Of a DNA stretch of 64,000 bases, positions 45,612 through 57,600 are shown in pieces. The stretch lies in NCBI RefSeq assembly GCF_000699445.3, contig NC_067197.1:12654152-12718151 (forward strand), read 5' to 3'. Below the pieces are notes generated by a model. The model had not been told where the DNA came from. It did not search any database and saw nothing but the letters and a program-made list of their open reading frames with translations. A program made the translations under genes and the position numbers. Origin of the DNA: Schistosoma haematobium. Lineage: Eukaryota; Platyhelminthes; Trematoda; Strigeidida; Schistosomatidae. The number at the start of each line of letters is the position of its first letter. Position 1 is the stretch's first letter.

Positions 45612-48600
45612 TTCAGAAGATATATATATATAACTTAAATTATATTCCTTCATTCCCTTGCGAAAGCATTTTCATATTTGTTTCGTGTACCTGTGGTCTG
45701 TCATATACAACCGTAAACTGCAGTCACTCCATTGTCTTCTGAAATTTATACACCATTGGGAGTTATCTAATATCGGTTATCAGAACGAGTGATAAACGAA
45801 GTATAACAATTACTTTGAAGAAATCTGCGATATATTTAAAACAGCATAAACTGCATATTAGGAGTTTGAATGGTTGGAACAAATCCTGAAATACTTTTTA
45901 AAACTGAAATTACTTTCCCTAGATATATCTACTATTGTGTCATAGTGAATTGTGACTACTAGTGAAAGTAAATAACCGATGAATTTCACAAAATATTAGT
46001 CTTAAAACAGGGAATGAGAAAGAATAACAAGGAAAAAAGTTAGATCTCTGCCACTGTAAAAACATTGAGATTATGGTATTTTAACTAGTTCTAGAGTACT
46101 ACAGAAGCGTATAAGTGACAAAAACTCCACCTGTAGCACTCCCACAGTTATTACCGGTCCCGAGCTTGGGTAAAGAAGGAGGGTTGTGTATGTAGTTGGC
46201 AACCCTATGCCATAGAAAATTTTCTTCTAAAAAACCACAAACCAGATTAAACTAATTAAAGCATTTAAACTCTGCCCACCGGGTTGAAGGAAGAATTATG
46301 ACGCCTCAAGGTAAAAGCCGAGATTTTTCGGAAGTCACAAGACCGATGCTCCTTCTAACAACAAAAGAAAAATTTTTTATAGGTACATGGAACGTCTGGA
46401 AAACGTGAGGACCAGTCAAAAAGCAGCGGAAATGAGGAGATACAATTTGGCGGCACTGCGAATCAGCGAAACCCATTGGACCCAAGTTGGACAGCGAAAG
46501 CTAGATACAGGAGAGATGCTGCTGTACTCCGGTCACGAAGAGAAAAATGCTCCACTCACTCACTCACTCACTCACTCACTCACTCACTCACTCAGGGAGT
46601 TGCTCTAATGCTGTCCAAAGAAGCACGTAATGCATTTATAGGATGGGAATCTTACGGATCCAGGACCATCAAAACATCCTTCAGAACAAAGAAGAGAGTC
46701 ACGATGAATGTTATCCAATGTTATGCACCCACCAACAACGATAATAAAGATCATTTTTATGAGAGACTGCAATAGATCCTAGCAAAGTACCCAAGAGAGG
46801 ATCTCGCCATCTTGATGGGAGACCTAAACGCCAAAGTCGGAATGTACAACACCGGATATGAAGATATCGTGGGATGATATGGACTGGGAGCAAGGAACGA
46901 GAATAGCGGGAGGTTTGTAAATCTATGTGCATTTAACAGAATAGTTAGAGACGGCACAATATTTCCACACAAACACATACAAAGCTACATGGGTCTCACC
47001 GGATCATACCACGGAGAACCAGATAAATCATATTTGCATCAATAAAAAATCTTGAAGGATAATGGAAGACGTGAGGACCAGGAGGAGCTGGCATAGCTTT
47101 AAATCACTACTTGGTGGTTTTCAAGATGAAATTGAAGCTAGAGAAGCATTGGACAGCTGAGGAAACAGCAGTACAAAGATTCAATACAGCGTTTCTACGA
47201 GATACTAACAAACTCAGCCAAATCAAGATAACTATCAACAACAGGTTATAAGCCTTAAAGGATCCACTGAAAGAAGAAACTACGATGGAGGACAGCTGGA
47301 AAGGGATCAAAGAGGTATTAACTTCAACATGTCAGGAGGTGCTGGACCACAACAAGCATCATCATAAGGGATGGATCGCTATGAAGACACTGGACAAGAT
47401 TCAAGAAAGGAAGAACAAGAAGACAGCTATCAACAACAGCCGAACAAGAGTAGAGAAAGTCAAGGCACAAGCTGAATGCACTGAAGCAAACAAGAAAGTG
47501 AAGGTCATTAGAATCGACAAGCAGAATTACGTAGAAGAACTGGCAACGACGGCAGAAAAAGCTACAAGAGAAGGAAACATGGAACAGCTTTATGATACAA
47601 CGAAGAAACTAGAAGGGAGATATAGTAAACCAGAGAGACCGGTCAAGGACAGAGAAGGTAAGACAATCACCGAGATTCCAGAATAAAGGAACAGATAGGT
47701 TTATAGCAGCTCACATACATTTGAGTTTATATGAATATTCGTCAATATTAGAACGAATTGTAAGACAAAAATTAGGCGCCGAGTATAGAGAAGCTATTAT
47801 ATGTGAAAGTTATATTTAAAATTACCTCAGAGATTGAAATTTAAATAATTCCAAAGTTTTGTTCATCAAACTTGTCTGGACTCCAAGGTAATAATCAAAA
47901 CGTTTGTTCACATTTAATTTCGTTAAGCCTTTTTATTAATTTCACAGGTTGAAATCATGAGTCAGTTGAAGCTAGACCACCATTGAAACCTGGAAGCACT
48001 GGACGGCCGTTTCGTCCTAGTATGGGACTCCTCAGCAGTGCGCATCCACGATCCCGCACCACGCGGGGCTCGAACCCAGGACCTACTGGCTTCGCGCGCG
48101 AGCACTTAACCACTAGCCGGCTCAGTGGTCTGTGAAATTTCTAAAACTCTCCACAAAACCCTTTTTATTAAATTATTTAAGAGACAGAGTCGTTCGTACA
48201 ACAACAACTTTTGTATACCATAGTACTTTTATTATTGTTGTGCTTGTATGCTTGATCATTGCTTACCGGCTACGCATATAGTCATTCTGCTAGTTTCAAT
48301 GTGAGTCGCTTAAATGATTTGATGACTCATTCGTTTTCCTATATATATATATATATCAGAACGAGCAGTATACGAAGTTTAAGAATTATATCTAATGACG
48401 ACCGCCACAGATGGAATAATTCGAGGAAATCTTGAATAGACCTCCATTAAATACACCGGACATCGAAGCAACACCTACACACCTTCCTATAGATATCACT
48501 CTACCAACGGCCGAAGAAATCACGATGACTATCAGACAAATCAAGAGCGGGAAAGCAACAGGATCTGACAATATACCAGCCGAAGCACTGAAGTCAGATA

Positions 48601-51600
48601 TCGAAGTAGCTGCAAGTATATTTCACCTTCTATTCAGGAAAATTTGGGAGGAAGAACAAGTGCCGATAGACTGGAAAGAAGGACACCTCATCAAGAGACC
48701 AAAGAAAGATCTGAGCAAATGTGAGAACTACAGAGGCACTAACTACTGTCAGTACAAGGAAAAGTTTACAACAGTGTTGCTGAACCGGATGACAGACTCA
48801 GTAGACGCCCAACTTCGAGGTCGACAAGCTGGATTCCGTAAGGATCGGTCGTCCACAGACCAAATTGCTGCACTACGAATCATCGTCGGACAATCAGTTC
48901 AGTGTAATTCGTCATTATACATCAACGTCATTGACTATGAGAAGTTATTTGACAGTGTGGATAGGAGAACATTATGGAAACTTTTTCGACACTATGATGT
49001 GCCTGGGAAGACCGTTAAGATGATACAGAATTCATGCGACAGACTACAGTGCAAAGTTGTGCATAGAGGACAACTGGCAGATGCATTCCAAGTAATGACT
49101 TGAGTCAGACAAGGCTGCATACTCCCGCCCTTCTTCTTTCTTCTGGTGGTCGACTGGATTATGAAGACCTCGAAATCTGACAGGAAGCATGGAATACAAT
49201 GGACAGCTCGGAATCAACTGCACGATTTGGACTTTGCAGATCACCTAACTCTTACATCTCATACACAGAGACAAATGATGGTGAAGACAACTAGTGTAGC
49301 AGCAGCCACTGCAGCAGTAGGCCTCGACATACACAAGGGAAAAACCAAGATGCTCAAATAAACATGGAGAACACCAACCAACCCAATCACAATTGATGAA
49401 GAAACTCTGGAAGGGTTGGACAGTTTTACGTATCTGTGAAGCATCATCGATGAACAAGGAGGATCTGATGCAGACGTAAAGGTGAAGATTGGCAGAGCAA
49501 GGCCAGGATTCCTACGATTGGAGAAAACATGGAACTTAAAACAACTGTCTGTCAACCAATATCAAAGTCTGAATCTTTAATACGAACATCATGACAGTCC
49601 TACTGTACGGGGCTGAAACTTAGAGTACTACAACCATAATCGAAATGATACAAGTATTTATAAACAGTTATCTACGCACGATATTCAATATCCGCTGGCC
49701 GAATACCGTCAGCAGCCTGCTGTGAGAGAGAACAAACCAGCTCCCAGCTGAAGAGGAAATTAGGAAAAAACGTTGGAAGCTGATAGGACATACATGATGG
49801 AAATCAGCAAACTGCATCACGAGGAAAGCCCTAACTCGGAATCCTGAAGGGAACCGGAAAAGAGGAAAGTCAAAGAACACACTGCGCCGAGAATCGAAGC
49901 AGATATGAAAAGGATGATTAGAAACTGGGAAGGATTGTTCAGCACAGGGTCAGATGGAGAGTGCTTGTGGGCAGCCTATGCGTAAAGTAAATATATTAAT
50001 TAAAAAGATGATTGCAAACGAAGAGTGTGAACAGTCCTAACGAATACCACTAGGTACAGGCATTCCAAATACCAACCCATCGTAAGAACTGAAGTTATTC
50101 TTTTTTCCAGACGTTCACACCCTTCCCCACTTGTTAATTATTAGTCTCGATCGTAATGGTTTATTTAGGACGTTCAAGAGTGGTAGACAACTATAAGTTA
50201 TGCAAGCATTAGGGCTGAATACACTACTTAGATGTCCGAATCATCCTGTGGCACGTGACTCAAGAATTGAAATCATGAAAATTAAGTGGTGAAACGATAA
50301 CGTTACATGTTTTGATATCTGAAAGTAAACTTCTGATATTTGATTTAAAAACTGAATGCTAAAAACCACCGCATAACCACCATGACGATAAGTAATATAC
50401 TTTTTAACAACAAAACGAAAGTCCAGAAGACTGTTTATCCAGTATGTTCACCGGAAACACACTGAGTACGATAATATCTGAATATATTCCACCGAATTGA
50501 AACCATTTGGAAAAATATTAAAAACCAGAGGGAACTGGATGGCTCCTGTTAAACACAGATTAAACTGTTTTCAAAGGGCAAAAATATTATGAAAACTGTC
50601 GCTGAATTGTCTGATAACAGTTAAAGTAATTTATGATACATTTTAAGTTAAGATAGATGAATGATATCTAGGATTTTTGATTATTTTATTAAATGCCAGT
50701 TCATGAAAAATAAATTTAAACCAATAAGAAAGTCCTCACAACTCTTATTATCACCAATACGAATATGAATTAAATTATGGAAAAAAACTTACCAGCTTTT
50801 ACACGACCTCTAGATTTAGGTGGACGTCCACGACGTGGCATTTCAGTCTTTTTAACTTTCCAATCAGTAGAGGACTAGTAAAACAAACCAAATAAAGGAA
50901 TCTTCATCAAGCCGTATTGTAAAGAGAACAACACATTTAAGTTTCCAATGAAACCAGTTTATTGGGGATTTCAAATAAAAATATCTGATTTAGTCATGTA
51001 ACGAATAGCGAGAATAAATAATTATCCATAAGGAATGTTACAACTAATCTGAATAAGGGACAAATTATACAAAAGTATGCATTTTTCAAACGAAGATATC
51101 TGATTATTTTAGTTGGAGTCATCGCGAGGAACACAGACCGAGTTCGAGTAGACGACTTCTACCTATTCATGCCGATGTATATCATGGTGACAGTTTTCGC
51201 TGGAATGCTGGTTCCCATAAATGTTAGGTCGATTAGAGGGTGGTAAAACGGAAAGCAAATACTGATACAATGTTAGTGAGTCGAGCGAAAACTGTCGGGT
51301 TATATTATGTAAAATTAAAGTTACAAAAGCAGTCTCTGAAGTACACAACTTCGAAGAGCAAGTAGGAGTTGGGGCACAAGGAAATATTTTAGGACACTTG
51401 TTAGTGTTTGTCAGTCAGTCACAACGCAGAACCTGTGCGTGTGTAGATTGGTCCAAGTTTCGATACCCCCATTAGCAGCATACTGAGATTAAGTTTTTAA
51501 GCCAAATTCCAGAATCGTAGATGTAGTAATGTATTAAACAGAACACGGGTGGGGACAATCGAATGTATTTGACACAAAATTACAGAGCATCTCAATAAAA

Positions 51601-54600
51601 TCTGAGAACCAAATATTAAATCGTTAATTTGCAAAATGTCCACCAACTGTTTCAAAATGCCTCAGACTTCATTGTTCTTACATTTTCATACAAATTGCAT
51701 TCTATTCCCGCTCTTGCTTTCTTGATCTTCCCTCATCTTCTGCTGTCAGACATTACACTCCTGACTCGCATAATATACTACTTATATCAATATAAGTCGC
51801 ACGCACCACAGTATCAGTGGTAATAGGAAAGATAAGGAATCGAAGATACGATTCGAAAAGAACATAAATGAGTGAAATATAAACAAAATAAAAACATTTA
51901 CAAGGAATTTAGAACTCCCGAATTTGGGGAAGACAATAAATGAGTGCATTTGTGATATTGCAAACGACTTTGAATTATGTCATTCAAAGTCTCTCACCAT
52001 TAGTTACGATAATCACGCAGACCCTATTCTGGTAGTCTATACCTGGCTAACTCCAATTGTCAGTGACTTCATGGACTGATGCCATGTTTTAATTCGACCG
52101 CCGTCAGCTTTCTTTTAGCCCACTCCTATACCAGAAAACATCGCCCGTCGAAGTAGCACTTATTATTTGTGCACACGAACAAATAATAATAGTCGTTTTT
52201 GTTTAACTTCGAAGCTGCTACCTTGACGCGGTGGTCAAGCTTGCCTATCGTAATGACGCAACCGAGCTATATTGGCTGGAACATATGTTCCTGTAGGTTC
52301 TACCATGCCAGGCAGGTCGATTGGAGAACGGTAAGACTAAAAGCAGCAACTCAAGGTCTGAGGGCGAAGTCGTACTGCTGACTGTAGAGGGGTGTGACAG
52401 CAGTAAGGTGTTTCCTTAAAAAAAGCCCAGCATCTACAGCAATGCTGGCTTCCCACAAGGAAGGAAGGGTAAGAAAATGTCGACCCTAAAAATGTCACAC
52501 CTCACCTCACCTTACCTCACGGATTTCCGTTTCCGGCAGTAAGGCCCTTTGAAGAACGGAGCTAACACATTAAAAACCTTCCACGAAAAGGCCGTGCGCG
52601 ACCGGTCTCAAGTAGTTGTCCCTTGGGCTCTGCGGTCACGCTCCCAGGTCGTTGAGACCAACACTAATTCAATTCCCTTTTCAGGTTCCTCAAGAAATAC
52701 CCTTCCACGGTGTGGGCAGCCGGGAAGTGATATCAACCCTCATACCCGTATCAGCACACGAGACCAAGTTGGTCACATTCAAATCCCTCCTACACCTCCT
52801 AATACCTCTCTTATCTCCATGACTAGCCCTCCTCACGTCTCTTTATCACCTCGCACCGCTAGGGCAAACCATTCGAGTACGCGGAACGCTATTCCTGGTC
52901 TCCTGAAACCACACTCTAAACTACACGTAGGAGCTTTTAACGTCCGAACACTGTGCCAAATAGGACAGCAGGCTTCCTTAGCTAGGACTTTACAATCCCG
53001 CGCCATCGATGTGCACTGCGTCTCCGAGACGCGCATACAGCATACGAGTAGCGTCATTCATTTGACCCCACCATGCCAAAATAAAGAACCGACTCGATTC
53101 ACACTTCGTGTACCTGGAAGCCCTGATTCTGCTTCCCGCGGCCTCGCCGGCGTAGGCATAGCATTGAGCCCTAGGGCAGAACTAGCTCTATTAGAGTGGA
53201 TCCCAGTAGACAGTCGTTTGTGCGCTGTCCAACTGAACGGAACAATAAGGATCCGAAAAGATAGGGACACTCGTCGTTGCCTCTTCGTCGTCTCTGCCTA
53301 TTCTCTTACTGACTGCAGCGCAGATGATGTAAAGGATGAGTTTTACAGAAAGCTTTCCGAACTTCTCCGAAACGCTAGGTGCTTTGACGTAGTAATAGTG
53401 GCTGGCGACTTTAATGCTCAAGTAGGTAAACTAAGCGATAGGGAAAGACACCTGGGTGGATCTTATGGTGTAGTGGCTCAAAGAACAGATAATGGCGACC
53501 GTCTGTTGCAGCTATGCTCAGATAACCGCCTGTTTCTTGCAAATACTAACTCCAAGCATAAGGAAAAACATCTTTTAACATGGCGACCCCTTATTCGTCT
53601 CAACGTCGGACCCAAATAGATCACATCGCTATCAGCCACCGACGGAGGGGTTCGATAGAAGACTGTCACTCATTTTGGAGCACATGCTTAGATTCAGATC
53701 ATGCTCTAGTGCGAGCGCGTATTTGCCTGCGTCTTGCTGGACGTAAGGAAGGCGCTGCAAGGAAACCTTTTAGGGTCCTGCTTAATGATAGTCAAACTAA
53801 GGGTATATTCCAGGAACAACTAGGAAAACAGTTAAGCAGCCATGTAGGTGACGGTGATGTCCGAAAAGCTGTGGAAACAGCAGTGATATCTGCTAGTAAA
53901 GTAAACCACAGGGTTAGGGGGAAACACTGGATCTCAGCAGCATCTACCGCACTGATAGATGCTTGGAAACTCATTCCACCTGGCTCTGAACGTAATGAAG
54001 AGCGGAGTCAGCTTAAGCGCAAGCTGACAAGTCTACGCAATGATCATGAACAGTGGTGGGTAGCGAAAGCAAGAGAGATGGAAAAGGCAGCGGCAATAGG
54101 TAATAGCAGACAATTGCTCAAACTTGTTAAGGAAACCGACTGTTAGCGAAACACTCACAGAGAAAGATGGACATATTATACATTCTCAATCCAGGAGATT
54201 GGATCGATGGGCAGAACACTTTAGGGATCAGGTCAACTGGCCTTCAGCCACACTTCGGTTTCCCACGATTTTCAGTCCACCTGAATGGCAAGTTAATGTA
54301 GGACCTCCGTCCCTTTACGAAGTTGAAAAAGCCATAAGAAATCTGAAACGAGGGAGAGCAGCAGGCCCTGACAGGTTTACTCCTGAGATTTTTAAGGATG
54401 CTGGTTCAGTATTAGCAGTGAGATTAACCGAGGTCTTAGGTAGAATTTGGGAACTGGACGTAATCCCATCTGACTGGTCTCAATCACTGATTGTGCCAGT
54501 TTATAAGAAAGGACAAAAGTCCTCTTGTGACAATCACAGAGGAATCAGTTTGACAAATATAGTGTCAATTTACTACCTTGTGTACCTTTATTCCGAAACT

Positions 54601-57600
54601 GTAAGTAAGTAGAGAATGCCCAAAATATAACCAAAACACTTAACAGAGAATTTAATCGAATTTATTTTACTAAAAGTAAATCATTCTCTTACTATCAAGA
54701 ATAAAACCATCATTTTTTAAATATTCAGACATTTTTTATCTCTCAAAATACGAACGCAAATTCCCGTTAATACACATCGTTATGAATACCATTAGTTATA
54801 TTCAACAGAAAGTCTGTATAATGCTAATTGACTCATGACATAATTTGGTAGGCCTTAAATATCAAATAAAATCAGAACAAGTAACTTAGTTGACTGGTTA
54901 GACTCCTGGAGAATGCATATGCATCGACTAATTAAAATCACATTAAGCAAATCATAAAAACAACATAATAAGAAAAAGTACTCACATTAGAACACCAGTT
55001 GTTTTGAGAACTATTATTTGCGGTGCGAGGAACATCTACTCCTGACAAGGAACCTGATGAAACAGATGAAGATGGGCTATCTGAAGGATGGGATGATGAA
55101 GACGAACTTCGGTATTTACGCCGCCGAATAGGTCTTCCCTTGCTATCTCGGAGAGGGGGTCTCCCTCGACCCCGTTGACCACGTATCGGAACGTTTGAAT
55201 GATTTTCTTTTGATTGTTTTCGATAAGGTTTATCATGCTCACGATGAGTTAAAGATAAGAGGTCAGCAGTAAATGATCCAGCGGGCCTACGACCAGACCC
55301 AACTGCAGCTGCCATAGCTGCTTTTGTCTCTGCTAAGGCGGATATAGCTGCAGCGCCCGGAGTACCGGGTTGAACAACCGGCATTGGAAGACGATTACTC
55401 GCCAATCTTTTGTCAGTAAGATCGGTGTGTGAATTAAGCAAGAGACCATGGGTTCTGAAGTGCTTGCCACCATGAGTACATGGTGAGACATCACGAGTGG
55501 GTGAGCCACCAGTAGGAGTATCACTAGTAGTAGTTTGATGACTGCTTGAAGAAGTGTGACGCCTGTATAAAAAATAAAAAAGACAATTAAGACTGAAAAA
55601 TTTTTCATCTTCCAAACCAAACGTAAAAATGTTGGGAAATCGAAATATGAAGAGCACAGGACCTCCTAATAGTTTAATAATTTCTAGTAAAATCAAGAAT
55701 AAATTTTAAAATATATACCTAAATACCAATAAATATTAACACTACGAGGTGAGCAGTTCAAAGTCAGAAGTTAACATGGAATCATCAAGTCACACGTTAC
55801 AACTCAACCCAGTCTGATTTGTTTAGACAGCTCGGTAGTATTACTACCACGGGTAAAAAAATGAAGCACAATTGTACTTAATAAGGGTGATAAGGGCATG
55901 TATAATTTTAAACTGTCGGTTGTCCCCACTTGTGTTCTCGTTCATTAAAGTAGTATTAATCGAATGACGAGGTCAATCAAACATAACTAGCTAAGCTAAC
56001 ACAGAAGACAACGAAGAAAATATTACAGAGAAGTTCGGGTATAAAAAGTACAATTATGTCCAAAATACCTGAGGAAAGTCAATATAATATGACGAATGAA
56101 CACGTAATACAGTGGCACCAGCTACATAAGAGAACCACTTAGTGTCGTGTAAAAGACATATATAGAACGTGAGAAAATATAGTTTGATTACCTCCTTTTG
56201 TTAGCCTTGGTATTACCAGAAGTAAGAGACGATCTAGGACTATCTGCACGGTGTGAACGTTGGCTCTGGATGACGGTTTTACGCCGCGGACCAAGATACA
56301 TTTCGTCAGAGTAATCATCATCAGATGGGGGAAGATCGCTTTCACCAGAAGAATGTGTGTAATATCCACTATCGATGTTAGCTTGTAATTTACTAACTTC
56401 ATTCCAAGCTCGTTCAAATCCTCCACCTGAGATCGCACCTGTCGCGTTTGAACGTCGAAGTACACCAACTTCATCAGCTGGGAGGTGAAAAGCACGAGTA
56501 TGGGCTTTCTTTACGAACATCCGCTCATGGGAGCCTCCAAAGAAGCGTATCTAGAACACACATTAAGAAAGAAAAGGATAAAATCTATAAAATTAAATCC
56601 GAAATTTGCTATACTTATTCGAAGAATTTGGAACTAAGTGAATAAACTCAACTTAAAGAGTGGCAAAACTAAAGACAACTTTGAGACTTGCTACTGAACA
56701 CTTGTAGGGTAAAATGATTAGAGGAAAAAATTTTGTGTATCCACAGATAGAATGACTCAACTGAAAATAACAAAGTATGCATCAATAAATTCAGATTGTC
56801 TGAGCTATGGAGCTTTTACTTGGTACCGAAACACCACTATATATATTTGTTTGTTGAGTAGGTATATTTCGAAAGTAAACTTCCTGAAACAGATAAAGGT
56901 CGATTTATTTCATAGAAACTTCGAATACATGTGTTAGGTCGAGCCACGTGTAGACAAATAAACTAGTCAGACAGCCGCACAGAATAAGAATCCAACCGTA
57001 TTCTAATGAAACGTAACGTGAGTTCAATTATTGTTCGTTTGTAATTAATAAGCCCTGTTCCCCTAGAGTATCAGTCTTGATTACGTATTCGCTAGAAAAC
57101 GTTCATGATAATAAAATGGGCAACTTACCTCATATCCGTCATCGCGTTCCAACAAAACTTTTGCAGGCCAATAGAATTGAGAGACTGAAGTATCGTTGAA
57201 CAAGCCAGCCCCTGCTGATGTGCGATTGCGTGCCCATATCAATTCATGACGTGGTTTGCAGGGTTTACTAATCCAGTCTGTAACACGAGCCTTAGCGTTG
57301 ATATAACAGTCAGTACACAATTGGATTTCATTTAATTCTGTATTAACAGATCGAAAGAAAAATCGTATCTCATCGGCTTGATTACTATAAGGGCCATGAA
57401 GAATGCAGACATCATGAACAAGCAATTGTACATCCATAGAAAATTCCTCTAAAGCAGCATACCGACCATCTTTTATCTTGCGTTGCAATAACTCTAGATC
57501 AGTGTACTTATACACAAGGTACTCATTTTTTGTTATTTCACCTTTATACCCAACTTGAATAAATGTTTTCCACAATGGCTGCTTCCTCAATTGATGGGTT

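Larger units (their letters stand above)
47697..48411. mobile_element. Foreign insert within RTE copy, itself hit by a hammerhead SINE
   Basis: The RTE sequence is interrupted between GGAACAGATAGG (left) and ACAGATGGAATA (right). The insert is AT-rich. Its right part (TCATTCGTTTTCC, TA run, ATCAGAACGAGCAG) resembles 45540-45800, which points to a separate dispersed repeat. The hammerhead element at 47940-48159 is nested inside it. Confidence 0.65.
46123..49990 (+). mobile_element. Degraded full-span RTE copy with nested insertion
   Basis: The element begins with the same 5' UTR as the copy at 21027 (AACTCCACCTGTAGC) and ends at a decayed tail (CGTAAAGTAAATA). The endonuclease part (46298-47686) and RT part (48412-49980) are separated by a foreign insert of about 0.7 kb (47697-48411). 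Frames are broken many times. The RT box reads FADHL (second Asp to His), so the copy is catalytically dead. It lies in ZMYND11-like intron 4. No clear target duplication is seen. Confidence 0.87.
52000..54600 (+). mobile_element. Second non-LTR retrotransposon lineage, 3' truncated
   Basis: A 5' UTR (about 52000-52548) is followed by an endonuclease frame (52549-53587), a one-base shift at a CCCC run near 53587, continuing frame to about 54120, another break, then the start of RT to about 54570. Endonuclease motifs: [48 protein letters not shown] and [23 protein letters not shown] and [11 protein letters not shown], after which sequence is unrelated. It is of APE type; I cannot place it firmly among CR1- or RTE-like schistosome families (Perere/SR series). 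Confidence 0.85.
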
